Shown here one piece after another: positions 1 to 11,619 of a stretch of 64,000 nt of DNA; position 1 is the stretch's first letter; the number at the start of each line of letters is the position of its first letter. The position numbers and the translations under genes were made by a program. A model generated the notes under the pieces. The model was not told where the DNA came from. It made no database searches and saw only the letters and a program-made list of their open reading frames with translations. The stretch comes from Erythrobasidium yunnanense (Eukaryota > Basidiomycota > Cystobasidiomycetes > Erythrobasidiales > Erythrobasidiaceae), in NCBI GenBank assembly GCA_001600175.1, contig BCJC01000008.1:622781-686780 (forward strand), given 5' to 3'.

Positions 1-529
1 AGGGCTCGCTTTCAGCAATGATTATACAGTCAAACTGTATGTGCACACCTCAGGATCGTTAATGAGACCTTTCCATCCGACTGTGCCCAAACAAATCCAG
101 AATTTTCAGCTAGAAGCGTCATGATCCGTTCTTTCGCTGTCGAACGCACCGGTCGTTCGAGGCTTCTCGAAGTAGCATCTCATCAAGACGACGAGGTTGG
201 GCCACGAAGCGTAGTGCTCCTTCAGACGCTTTCCATACTGCGAATTTAGGGGTAGCCTTGGAGTCAGAAGTCGCTTCTTCTCTGGCAGGATCGTCCGAAA
301 TATGCACCTCAAGGCCTTCTTCCGCATTGTGGATGCTGCATGGTCCTACGATGACCAGAACTCTGTCGTCTTCACCCGTAATAACGTCCGCAGATGCATT
401 TCGAGCTTTGGTGATTGTCATTTTCGCATTCTGGCTCAGAGGGTACTCTTGTCGCAGCAGGCCAGGCGGTACCAAGACATCGAAGTCGATAATGGCAAGA
501 TCATCACCGTGCACTTCTGAGTGTGGCAT
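1..529 (-). CDS. DAHP synthase (3-deoxy-7-phosphoheptulonate synthase), 5' part, cut by window edge
   Basis: First enzyme of the shikimate pathway: condenses phosphoenolpyruvate with erythrose 4-phosphate, normally in the cytosol. Three exons read in frame on the minus strand: 529-308, 237-150 and 80-49. Exon 1 begins MPHSEV and contains the family motif RVLVIVGPCSIHN. Splicing to exon 2 gives GLEYGKRLKEHY and MRCYFEKPRTT, and splicing to exon 3 gives VGWKGLINDPE; these match the N-terminal third of the Aro3/Aro4 class. Introns are 238-307 and 81-149, with donors GTGCAT and GTGCGT; a third donor, GTGTGC, lies at 48. An in-frame ATG at 574 would add 15 residues; 529 is preferred as the usual length. 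The rest of the catalytic barrel lies to the left of base 1, so the feedback class (Tyr or Phe) cannot be judged. Intact as far as visible, not a pseudogene. Confidence 0.88.
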
Positions 530-754
530 CTTAGAATTTGGGTTGGTCTGGTCAGAACCAATCGAGAGCCTCAATGGTCAAGACTGGGCCTACTAAGATA
601 CCTAGCCGGAGCACGCTCAATATAAATCATATAAGTCTGATGCTTATTCTTTGACATCAAATCGATGCTCTCGAAGTCAGGTCTCAACACGTGTGCATGA
701 AATGATATGTTGTCTTTGCTCTTGTAGTACCCGACCAACCTGAAACCCGGAATC

Positions 755-2032
755 ATGTCACTCTGCGCTCAATGCGTACAAGGCGTCGTCCACGAAGGCG
801 AAGCGAAAGTCAGTCAAGTCCTTACATGCTCCTTAAGACCTGCTGCAAATCGGTCCCGAAATGGCCGAACGCTCGTGAACCTGGATTGACATACCATCTC
901 ATCTACTGTCTACAGGGAGGCATAACACAAGCTGGTGATACTAAGCTCTACATCGCTCGCGCGAAGAACGGTCCCAGCGATAAAGCCATCCTATTCTTGA
1001 CTGACATCTTTGGTGCGCCGGCGACTCTCCCGCTTGCAAGAGCACCGGCTTAGTGATTATGATATGTATAGGCTTGGATCTCATCAATAACCAGGTTGGC
1101 GACCATGCTCCATGATGCCGATGATATCGAAAGCACCCTTCTAAATATACCGTACCATGGTCCTGCAGCTCATCGCAGATGCTTACGCTGCTAATGGTCT
1201 GACTACATACATGCGTGAGTGTGCTCTATACTTATCCCCTAGCTTGCTGACTAAACTGAGACCCGCGACCCACCTTAGCCGATCTATTGTACGAACACAA
1301 TAACCCTGTCCTCTTATGCTCAGCTGATATGAGACATGTAGTCAGGGAGATGCTGTTCCCGCAGACGCTATGAGCAAAGGCACATTTGACGTAAGTGTAC
1401 TGACCTCTATTCCATCATAAGTAGGGAGCATAGACTGAAGGCTGGACTGCAGATGGCCGCTTGGCGTCCCAACCACGGTTCAGCTGCAGTTAGGCCTGCT
1501 GTCGAGGCCACTCTAGCTAAAATGAAAGAAGAAGGCATACAGAAGATCGCAGCTGTCGGCTACTGCTTTGGGTGAAGATAAAAGAATCCATTTGCGTGAT
1601 CGGACCTTTGCCATATGCTGAACCTTTCATGCAGGGCTCGGTATGTCTTCGACTATGCGTACGACAAGAAGATCGATGTTGCAGCGGTCTGCCATCCGTC
1701 AATGCTGAAAATCCCTGAAGATCTCGAAAAGATGAAGGCTACAGGCCTGCCTATTCTCTTCAACGTACGTATACTATACCTATCTACATCAGTCTGAACA
1801 GTACTTAGATGTCGCTCCCCTTCAGACATGTGAAACTGACAACCCATTCCCGAAAGAAGCACAAGAGGCCGCAGACAGTATCTTCGGCGATGCAAAGACG
1901 TACAAGCGCAACTATTATGCAGGATGCTCTCATGGCTTCGCAGTACGAGCGGACTTGAAAGATCCAGTTGCGAAAAAGGCTAAAGAGGAAGCTTTCAAGG
2001 AATGCTACGAATGGTTTGTCAAGTATCTTTAG
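755..2032 (+). CDS. dienelactone hydrolase family protein (copy A)
   Basis: Predicted alpha/beta hydrolase of the dienelactone hydrolase family; substrate unknown. Nine exons: 755-808, 916-1012, 1072-1094, 1169-1214, 1279-1288, 1342-1390, 1453-1571, 1635-1764 and 1826-2032. They total 735 nt (244 aa), the usual family length. The start MSLCAQCVQGVVHEGEAK matches the family N-terminus. The nucleophile elbow GYCFGARYV carries the catalytic cysteine, and the catalytic histidine is in GCSHGFAVR near the C-terminus. Exon 5 is only 10 nt; it is inferred because it restores the expected PDLFQGDAVP sequence. It is the tandem neighbour of copy B (2260-3262), about 230 bp away, and clearly homologous but with more introns. 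The small exons make the 1072-1390 region the least certain part of the model. Confidence 0.82.
1279..1288 (+). other. 10-nt microexon of dienelactone hydrolase copy A
   Basis: Flanked by a preceding ...CTTAG acceptor and a following GTACGA donor. Including it joins ATG-C to CC-GAT-CTA-TT to T-CAG and gives MPDLFQGD, matching the family strand after LIADAYAANGL. Reading through the next intron instead hits a stop within about 20 codons. The call is inferred from frame and homology only. Confidence 0.6.
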
Positions 2033-2259
2033 ACTATGGCATTCTTCTGCAGAAATTTTGTAAGCAGGAGGCTGCCAGCAGTCGCGTCTGTATAAAAAAA
2101 GTGGAGAAAGAAGAAGGCAATGACTAAGCGGCTTGTCGACTCCGCGCTTATGATGTCGCCGCGCTGCAGCTGCCGCTTGTCATCGATTCTTTTGCCTACA
2201 TACAAGCCTTCGCTTTGCTTTCTTCCTATCACCACAACCTTCAAACCTCTCATATCATA

Positions 2260-3262
2260 ATGTCTCAACAACCTCAGCTTTGCCAAAAGTGTGTCTCCGG
2301 TAAGAAGCTTTGCCGTGCATGATGCGTAGGAAGAGACGCTGATCTTACTGCTTTGTCTTTCAGGTGTCGAGCACGAAGGTAGAGAAGTATGCATTTCGCA
2401 TGAATAATCTCAATCTAATGCCTGCCTTCAGGCCAAGCCAAAGGCAAGATCATCAAAGTCGGTGGAGACTTTGAAGCCTACGAAGCCGTACCTTCCAAAG
2501 ACTACGACAAGACCAAAGTCCTTCTTCTCCTCACGGACGTCTTTGGAATTGAGTTGAACAACAATAAGCTCCTTGCAGACAGTTTTGCAGACAATGGTAT
2601 CAGGACCATCGTCCCTGAATACCTGCAGAAAGACCCTATCCCTAAAGATGCGCTTTCGGGAGGAAACTTTGATCTCATGGCTTGGCTTGGAAAGCACGGT
2701 GCTGAGACTGTCAACCCTGCTCTAAATGCTGCCATCGAGCATGTCAAGGGTGAAGGCGTAAAGAGCATCGGAGGTGGGTCCAAGCCAAAAAGCGATTGAG
2801 GATTCAAGCTGAGGGGACTAGCGCCGATGATCAGCTATCGGTTACTGCTTTGGTGGTCGCTACGTATTCAACTTGGCTTTCGATAAGAAGATCCAGGTCG
2901 CTGCTGTCGCACATCCGTCCCTCCTCCAGGTTCCTGAGGACCTGGAGAAGTACAAGAGCACCGGAGTACCGCTGCTGGTGATCAGTAACGGCCCAACGGA
3001 TTTCCAATTTGATTTGGAGAAGTCCAAGAAGGCCGATGAGATCTTGGGACCACTGGGATCCGACAAATACGTCCGAAAGTACTGGGAAGGTCTCGATCAC
3101 GGTTTCGCCGTGAGCAATGGATTATTTCATATATATCATATGCAGAAGAAGCTGATATATGTGTTCTACCAGGTTCGCGGCGATATGAGCGACCCCAAGC
3201 AGAAGAAGGCAAAGGAGGAAGCTTTCGAAGAGGCAGCCAACTGGTTCCTTGGGAAGCTCTAG
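2260..3262 (+). CDS. dienelactone hydrolase family protein (copy B)
   Basis: Second tandem alpha/beta hydrolase of the dienelactone hydrolase family; substrate unknown. Five exons: 2260-2299, 2364-2378, 2432-2773, 2835-3109 and 3173-3262, totalling 762 nt (253 aa). The start is MSQQPQLCQKCVSG, then GVEHEGQAKGKI. Family motifs are LLLLTDVFG, LLADSFADNGI, the nucleophile elbow GYCFGGRYV (cysteine) and GLDHGFAVR (histidine). It lacks most introns of copy A, so the two have diverged in gene structure as well as sequence. Its last codons (LGKL, stop) and 3' flank are the parent sequence of the tandem repeat at 3248-3680. The dienelactone (catechol/chlorocatechol) reaction is the family's type activity and is not shown here. 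Confidence 0.87.
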
Positions 3263-3680
3263 GTTGATGAATGACTATACTACAAGAAGAACAATGTTAT
3301 TTCATAAGAGCAAAGCTTTATTGCGATTTAGGCTTACTCTCGGTAACACGTAAACGCGTGAAGGCACATTCAATGCACGTAAACGCGTGAAGGCACATTC
3401 AATGATCATTCTTTTTTCTTGGGAAGCTTCAATCAAGGACTATACCACAAGAAAGAACAGTGGTAATTCAGAAAAGCAAAGCTTTATTGCGATTTAGGCT
3501 TACTCTCGGTAACATGTAAACGCGTGAAGGCACATTCAATGCACGTAAACGCGTGAAGGCACATTCAATGATCATTCTTTTTCTTGGGAAGCTTCAATCA
3601 AGGACTATACCACAAGAAAGAACAGTGGTATTTCAGAGAAGTAAAGCTCTGTTGCGATTTAGGCTTACTTTCGGTAACGC
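3248..3680 (+). repeat. tandem repeat seeded by the 3' end of dienelactone hydrolase copy B
   Basis: About 2.6 copies of a 165-170 bp unit beginning CTTGGGAAGCT at 3248, 3418 and 3583. The first copy contains the last codons and stop of copy B; later copies keep that start but are non-coding. Each unit carries GCAAAGCTTTATTGCGATTT or a close variant. The first two units also hold a directly doubled element of roughly 30 bp containing GTAAACGCGTGAAGGCACAT; the third lacks it. Copies are over 90% alike, which suggests recent amplification. The array fills the gap between two convergent genes. Confidence 0.9.
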
Positions 3681-3706
3681 GCGTTCGGTATGCTACACAG
3701 ATCAAT

Positions 3707-4915
3707 CTAATTGATGATCAACACACTACTTGGGACTAGACCTAGTTCTAGTAGCGTCTTGCCCATCTCTTGCTGCGTGAACGTCTTTCGAGGGAAAGGA
3801 ATGGAAATGTTGCCCTGTATCGCGACACCTGCACTATTGTTCTGGTGCACCCACTCCAACACACTCTGAAGCGTATCATCCGGCTTCTTTGTGGTAATAA
3901 GCGGATTGCCAGACGGTAATCTGATCTGAAGCCTCGTTTCTGATTTCTGGCTCGCTCCAGCTTGTAGAGTGTTGGCAGCCGGTGGTTTAGGTCCCGCTTT
4001 GTCACTCGCAGACACTCCCACAGGTCTTCCTTCTCTTATAGCCTTCTCTTTTGCGAATTTCTCTGCTCTTTCCTTCTTGTCAGCCTCGATCTGCGCTTTT
4101 ACGCGGTTTCGAGCGGCGATGTCATCTTTCTTCTCCTGTATACGCTCAGCAGCCGCTTTTTGTGCTTCTTTGATCTTGAGCTCTTCCTTGATCTGGCCCA
4201 TCTCCTTGCCGCCTTTTCGACGGATCTCTTCGTTGCGTTTGGCTTCTTCAGCATCGGTTTTGGCTTTGGCAGCTTTACGTTCAGCTGCTTTGCGCTTTAA
4301 TTCCTCGAGTCTGGAAACAACGCAGCGATACAATCAGCTTTATGTCCAAGGTAGTCTAGCGCGAGGAAATCAGACTCGCTTTTCGCTCTTCTCTTGCTCG
4401 GTCAAGGGCTTCTTCTCATCTGTAGACTCTTCAAAGTTGGAGTGTCCGGACTGAAGTTACAGTGTGAGCTTCGATGATCACGAACGGCCTGACCGGCTAT
4501 AATCACCTTGGTACCATGATACTGGGCTTCGTCTACGCTTCTGAAGATCTTGCCGCAATCAGAGCACTTGATGGACTGCGAATATAGGAAATGGAGAGGG
4601 TTGAGTGAATGATTAGCGTACAACGCGATCCAGCGTCATCGTCGAGCAGCACCTTCGCTTCGCCAGCTGGCTCAGGGATGGAAGGACCACCAGCAGCATC
4701 GTCGTCGTTACCATCGTCGCTGTCTTCGCCGTTACTATCCTCGTGATCTTGCAGATAGTCCAGAGCAGGCTGCAGTCCGCCGTTCTTTGTCTTGCGCAAA
4801 GCTCTGGCAATCACATCTCAGCTTGATAGTATCAATATCATACACTCTACTGCTACCTCTTTGCCTTCTTCTCGTCAAATCCAAACGAACAGAGTTGCTC
4901 CAAATCACTCGGCAT
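3707..4915 (-). CDS. UBA / zinc-finger / UBX domain protein (UBXN1/SAKS1-like p97 adaptor)
   Basis: Predicted adaptor linking ubiquitinated substrates to the p97/Cdc48 ATPase. Exons: 4915-4857, 4803-4653, 4575-4507, 4450 to about 4349, and about 4310-3707. The N-terminal UBA domain reads LEQLCSFGFDEKKAKRAL then GLQPALDYLQDHED. A small zinc finger follows (KCSDCGKIFRSVDEAQYHG, then SGHSNF), then EKKPLTEQEK as in UBXN1. A long charged coiled coil comes next, then a C-terminal UBX fold (RLQIRLPSGNPLITTKKPDD) ending LVPSSVLIIN. The order UBA-finger-coil-UBX matches UBXN1. The last intron junction is ambiguous: acceptor at 4311 or 4304, or a GC donor. The gene is divergent from APC1 with only 100 bp between start codons. 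Confidence 0.86.
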
Positions 4916-5015
4916 TTTGGATTGATTCTGAGGAGAGCAGAGCGAGGGTTGCTTCAGAACAATTGACATTACTTCAGACAGATGAAGAATCTACTTCAAT
5001 AACAATTGCGAAGCG

Positions 5016-8000
5016 ATGGCCATCAAGCTGCAAGCTCTGCCCGCTGCACCGTCGCCGGGCAGGACCTATCTCGAGCAGCTTCAACGTCGCAAAAACAAGG
5101 GGAAACAGCGTCAAGTAGAAGATCCAGCGACAGCTATACATGATGATATCGACGCGACGCTCTACGCAGAGACTGGCGTTCCAGCGGTACTTCAGGCTCT
5201 TCGAAAGGTCAAGCTTCATGCAGAGCCTGCAGCAGACTCTGGTATACAAGCAGTAATCTACGATGATGGTGATGAGCTCGCATGGAATAGCTCCACCCTG
5301 GTCTGGTCTCACGGCTCAGCCATACATCGTATCTACTCTTTCAAAGAGCACGAGCATGGCCGGATTAGACAGGCCTTGTTCGCGTACTTCGAAGTTCCAG
5401 CGACTCCGTCTACATCCTCTACCTCTTCTGCATCGTCACCAGAACCTTCGACGTCGTCAGGAACTCCTCCGCTATCAGATCCTTCTCCCGCCTCTAGCAG
5501 CTCCGACGATTCTCTCTTAGGCGCATTTGCGCCCATACCTCCTCCAGCATGGTCAGACGATACTCGATCATCACTAGCCAGCACCAGTATCGGCGCCTCG
5601 CACACTTCCACCATCCTAGCACGCGTTCTCTGCGTCTTTTTCGCCGAAACCCTCTACCTCTACTTCCCAGATGGATCTCAGCATATCATACACCTGCGCT
5701 TTGCGATACGCAAAGCATGGGCGATGGAGCGAGGACTGCTCATCGAAAGACTGCACAAGCCGACATTGCGCGACAGCTTGCCAGATTGGCTAAGACCGAC
5801 AGAACTTCGCAATAGAGGGCGTCAGAAAGAGGGCATCGCTTTGTATACCTTCCTCAAGCCTTTTGGTCACTTCTCGCCCTTCACCAAAGTGTCATCTCTT
5901 CATAATCTACCGCCCTCCCGGCATACCAATCCCGCGTTCAGCAGTGAGCAAAAGTCAGCGTCCCGGTCGGGCAAAGCAGCTCTCTACACCAATTCATCGG
6001 AGCGGACTCTGTTCGTATCTGATAGGCGGAAAGGGCAGGAGCCTGTCCTGGTCACCTATAATACCACAACTCAGAAGCTTTCTATCTGGGCATACGCAGG
6101 AATAGGAGAGGATGTGCAATCTGAGTTCGATGCATTCAGATGCAGGCAGACACAGCTTGCTGAGGAAAAAGGCTATATCAACGCTTCGCCGGGCATGAAT
6201 GAGGACCAAGCTAGTATACTCCCGGCAGCGACTTTTCCAGTGACGGGCAAGAGACGTCGAAGCCAAGACTATGCATTTAATATTGGGCCGAATCTACCCA
6301 GTGCGCCTGCTCTGCACGCTCAACCACGCAGAGTATCAGCTCTCTCGAGCGCTTCAGATAGGACGCATCAAGGCGAGAGGCGGCGAAGCAGTAATCACTT
6401 AGAAGGTTTGCATCCCCTTCCACAAGCACACCCAAATAACAGCGTGGCCAACTTCTTGCAGTTGATGGGCACTCAGCCTGCCTCACGCCAACGGTCAACA
6501 CAGCTTGCAACTGGTCAGAATCGTAGAAGCAGTACAGCCGCCTCAAATCTGTCTTTGGCGCCTCACATGGATCGCAGAACGAGTACTACGCGTAATGAGC
6601 TTTCCATCTCGTTAGATAGGATGGCTCTCTCGTCAGCAGCTGCGGCAGCTGCAGCAGCAGGGGTTAGCTCAAGCATACTCCCACCTCGAAGCAATACAGT
6701 GACCATGCAAGATACCTCGAATGGGAATCTACAGCCGCATCTACCAAGTTCGCAAGGCGGCGAAATCGGTATTGCAGAGACTTTGGCTGAAGAAGCACAT
6801 TCTCAATCAAAGGATCATCCCATGGGACATGGGGAGATGGAGCGAGAAGCTAGCGTTCTGCTCGATGAAGACGATGAAATGCAAGAACGGGCAAGCGAGA
6901 TGAATATAGCTAGGCTGGCTAGCCTAAAGCTGGATCTCCTTTCGTACGTCTTGTAATATCGAACCTATGCCTGTTTCTAGCTGAATGATGGCTGTTTGCA
7001 GGCCAGAAGATCAGTCTGCCATCCATTGTGCGATCTTCGACATCCGGCAAGACAGTTCAATACTGGCTATCTGTCTTCCGTCCCAGCAGACAGTCTATCT
7101 GTACCGTCTATCACGAGCTGCAAAAGATGCAGAAGACCCTGGAAAACTGCTGTGTACGCCAATATCGCAGATGGACGGCTTGTCAATCTCGGCTGTCTAT
7201 GCCACGCGAAAGAATGTACAAGATCTAGCCATTGTCAATTCCGATGGCGCACTCCATCTCATATCGGCGGATGCTGTCGCATTTCCCGTGTCTCTCGATG
7301 GCGCTTCAGGCTTTACCGGCATACAAGCTGCTCAGGGTAGCATCGTGTATTTGAAAACGAACAAAGCACAAGAGATAGTCTCAGTAGATCTATCCTGCTG
7401 GACATGTCATCCTGCGATACAAGAAGCCCTGAATGCCATAGCCTACATCTTGCCGAACAAGGCTTTCAGCGATATCTACCTTTGTTTCCTGCAGTATCGT
7501 CAAGACGAGGCACCAAACTCCGAAGAGGCCGAATTCCGCGCATTAAGACGGACTCTGGTTCCTGCTGTCAATAGCGAAGCGGGTCCTGTTCAAGGCGCCT
7601 TGTCAGACTGGGAGCACCTTATCAGCGGAGCAGCACCACACGCCCGAACACGACTCGAAAGCTCCAGAATTCGACTTGATGGTCAGGTCCTCCAAGCATC
7701 TCTTTTTGCGCTGCATCTGCTCAAAGAAGAATGGAGTCTTCTGTCAAGGAAACAGTATGCCGTCGATCTCATTGTCGGCTTATTGGCCGACCTGGCATCT
7801 CAATTTGGCATGTTGGACTATCTCGAAGCAAGTATACGAGACGGAGGCTTCAGTAACTTCGGTAAGTACCTAGACCACACATCACTGCAATTGCCTAATC
7901 TGATGCAAGATATAGCCTGCGGATCAGCACAAGATCGTGACATTCCTCCACCTTACGACATACGCCTTGGGCTCAAGGAACGACTTCTGCGGAAGACGGA

Positions 8001-11000
8001 TGTATCGCCCTTTAATCATTTACGTGCTGTCAAAGCGAGGCTTCACCAGGAAAGCGCAAACTTCTTCGATGCTCCAGGACCTTATCCGATTATTTCGAAA
8101 CTGCTAAAGATGTACGATTGCTGGCACGCCGATGATATAATCTCAGATGCACCACCAACTTCATCAGCCGAAAGACTGGTCCTCCTCTGTGCTTCGTTCG
8201 GATGGACAGCAGAGGACATCAATGAACTCTCCCTTGGATCAGCCCTGCCCATACGAGAGGCTATCAGACAATGTCAGCTACTATCTCCGGAGCTTTGGCC
8301 GAAGGCAGCGTACGCTCTTCTCGCTCGCGCTGATCAGATAGCTATGGTGGAAGGACCACAAGAGCCGAAGAAAGATGTGAGAGCCTCAGTTTCGGCAAGA
8401 TCAGTCACTTCTAGTTGCTTAGCCAAAATACTGATCGGTCCAAATTCACAGATTGCAATGGTCAAGAAGCGGGCTCAGTATGCTATCGAACCGGTCTGTG
8501 ATGCTATACGCAACATCAAGCCGATCTCGCATCCCCAGCATCAAGTCAAGAAGAAGGTCAAAGAGAAGGCTACCCGCTTCAGTTCCGATCTCCGCCTGGA
8601 GGATGTACAAAAGATGCTGCAGTATACGAGTCACATCGTAGTCCGCGGACCAGAGACAGCTGGAATCGCGTAAGTCCACCGCATTTGTCTGAATCTCAAG
8701 TAGCTAAGATGATCGTTCCGTCTGACTAGCGAGTCCGAAATACCGGACTACCAGCAGAAGATGCTATATCGACTTGCTATGCGTACCCTGGCTCTTCCTG
8801 TCGGGAATGCCGCTTTTGCATACCGCATGGCGCAAAGACCAAGGTCTCAGATGGTTTCCATACCGAAAGTGGAATTGTCAGCAAAGCTGCTACCACATCC
8901 TGGTCTACTGGCCCCTTCAGCAGATACCTTACCTCCCGAAGACAAGACCTGGTCGTACTTCCATAGCGGAGTAGCCATCGCGGTTCACGTGGCTTGGGGA
9001 ACGAACGATTTCGACTCGTCTGAATTCACCTTCAATCGACCGGCAGAACTCAATGCTAGACATGCAGGCTTCTTGCTTGGACTCGGTCTTACCGGTCAAA
9101 TTCGATCACTAGGCACCTATCAAGCATTCAAATACATGGATCCGAAGCACGAATACACTAGTATTGGCTTGCTCATAGGGCTGGGAGCAGCGTACGTGGG
9201 TACTGCAGACCCCAAGGTCAGCAGCGCACTGTCCGTGCATATCGCTGCGCTTCACCCTGCCAATGCCGCCCATCTCAATGTCTCAATGGGCATACAGTCA
9301 GCTGCTCTAGTCGGTATCGGCTTCCTGCATATCTCGTCTCGGAATCGCAAGATCGCAGACAGTATTCTCCGTGACATGACTCGCTTGCAGACCATGGGAA
9401 CAGAACATCCAGATGGTTGCCGAGAAGGATACGCTCTTGCATCTGGCTTCAGCTATGGACTTGTTATGCTAGGCAGAGGAAATGATGAGCTCGCCCTTGA
9501 CGACACAGAAACGCTCAAGACATTCCGCTACTTACTGGAAGCCAAAGCAAACAACCGTCTACCAGGCACACGAGCGCATGTTGAGGGAGCTCTAGATGTT
9601 ACCCTTACGTCGCCAGCTGCTGCAGTAGCTCTCGCTCTCACATTTATGCGGACAAGCAGACAAGACGTGGCGGACATGCTCGAGATACCGCAGAGCGTTG
9701 ATCGACTGGATCATGTTCGGCCTGACCTTATTCTTCTCCGCGCTACGTGCAGAAGTCTTATCATGTGGGACGACATCAAGCATACGAAAGTCTGGATGGA
9801 CAGTTTGGTACCTGCCTTCATACTAAGTAGCAGACTTGCTAGGCAGAAAACAGGAATTGCGGTCCCTTACGATCAGGAGATGACATACTGGAACATAGTA
9901 GCAGGAGCATGTCTGGCAATCGGCCTCAAGTATGCAGGTACTGCTAAAGGCGAAGCTCACGCTACGCTCATTGAGTGCTTGGACACCTTGTGTAAGACGT
10001 ACAGCAATAGTCCTGGTAAGTGCTGTTTCTGAATGCTTTGTCAATATGGGACTGAGGATTATGTACAGCTTCTGGCACACTTCGCAGCAAACTCATGCGT
10101 CACCACTACCAGACTTGCATCAGCGTCATGTGTTTGTCCTTAGCTGCGGTGATGGCGGGCACTGGCGAGTTGAACGTCCTGAGACGCTTGCGAGTCATGC
10201 ATAGTCATGTCTCAGACACTATCACCTACGGCACCCATCTAGCCTCGCATCTAGCGCTAGGTCTGCTCTTCCTCGGTAAAGGCCGCTTCACCCTAGGCAC
10301 TTCGAAGCTTGCAACTGCAGCTCTCCTACTCGCTTTCTATCCTGTGTTTCCTTCTACTCCTTCCGAAAATCGCTTTCATCTTCAGGCTTTCCGGCATCTT
10401 TGGGTGCTGGCGGTCGAGCCTCGCTGTTTAGTCGCCAGAGATGTCGACTCTGGCAAGAGCGTCTATATACCGCTCAAGCTCCGTGTCAAAGAGCAAGATG
10501 AAGCAGGACAAGAAGTCATTCGCTCTTCTCAGCTCGTTGCGCCTACTCTGATTCCGGATATCAAGACTATCGAATCTATCCGCACCGACTCGCCTCGCTA
10601 CTGGCCTGTTACACTAGCGTTCGGCACCTCAGTAGCCCATTTGAAGCACTTCTTGAGAACACAGACTATCTTTGTCAAGCGAAGAGCCGGACATTTGAGC
10701 TACGCACACGATCCTCGAGGCATACGAAGCGTCTTCACTCAGGCCAAATCCGAGATTGGTTCCATCGTTCATGACGAAGGCTTGTCTACGCAGCTGTTCA
10801 ACTCGCCTTCTAGCAGCCGCGCCGCATCAGTCCCAGCAACATCGGCCTCTTCGCCCATCGTTAAGGCATATCATCGCCTTCTGTGCGAAGTAACGGAGAC
10901 CGACAGCAACGGCGCAAAGATGCTCTCGAGCTTCTTACAAAGCGTGATGATGGAATGCCTGGTGCAGGACAAACCGGAAGCCGTTCTGCTATATCGCGCG

Positions 11001-11492
11001 CTATACGCGGCTTTTCAAGCATCGTCCACGAGTATCGCAGCTGTCAAGGATATAACCTTCGCCGCTTATTTCTATTCAGACCAAGTCTTTGGCAAGCTGC
11101 TCGGCAATGTCAATACCGGTCGAAGGCAACCACTTGCCCAGAAGAGCCTCATCGAAAGCGTGGTTGATGGCATGAGAAACCGTAATAATGCCTGCTTAGA
11201 CGATGGCAGCTTCCAAGACGCGTTAAGACAGGGCTTGCAAGGTAAATCTGGCTCGCAGGTGGACAGTTCGGTGACAGCTCGAGCGATGCTCGGCAGACTT
11301 CTTGAAGATCTAGCTACACCTTCTTTCACCATTCTGGAAAGTCTGTGGCAGTATATACAGCAAGCTAAACAGCATCAGCCGCCCATCGACCAGGCCATAC
11401 TTCGAAAAGGCATCGAAGCCGTGCTCAAGCAAGCCAATACCCTAGATGGACATGTAGATCAGCGCCTTGTAGATGTGCTTTTGTCTTTGTAG
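5016..11492 (+). CDS. APC1: anaphase-promoting complex subunit 1 (APC1/BimE/Cut4)
   Basis: Largest scaffold subunit of the nuclear APC/C ubiquitin ligase, which targets cyclins and securin at mitotic exit. Five exons: 5016-6943, 7002-7861, 7916-8669, 8730-10015 and 10069-11492. They sum to 6252 nt (2083 aa), close to Aspergillus BimE. The N-terminal half is variable, with Ser-rich and Ala-rich low-complexity stretches. The diagnostic part is the PC-repeat region: NARHAGFLLGLGLTGQIRSL, HEYTSIGLLIGLGAAYVGT, then THLASHLALGLLFLGKGRF. The intron at 7862-7915 is 54 nt, divisible by three and free of stops. It has a GTAAGT donor, a CCTAATC branch site and a TAG acceptor, so it is probably a real intron that a naive ORF call would translate. 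The upstream neighbour (UBX adaptor) is divergent. Confidence 0.9.
7862..7915 (+). other. in-frame 54-nt intron within APC1
   Basis: GTAAGT donor, CCTAATC branch-like element and a TAG acceptor; the length is a multiple of three with no in-frame stop. Splicing joins SNFG to ACGSAQD. Retention would insert 18 residues. Confidence 0.7.
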
Positions 11493-11619
11493 CTTTCTCG
11501 AACAACGCCAAACGCTCTAGCCTTCCTTCAAGGCTATCCTGACCAATCCCACGCTGTTGCCGCTGTTTGAAACGATCTACGAGAAGAAGCTGTGCTTGAG
11601 AGACTTCTCAGCTCGGTCG

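Noticed and set aside
1-574. DAHP synthase fragment looked like a truncated pseudogene
   Set aside because: Two short introns restore perfect family sequence through VGWKGLINDPE, and another donor is present at 48, so it is an ordinary gene cut by the window edge.
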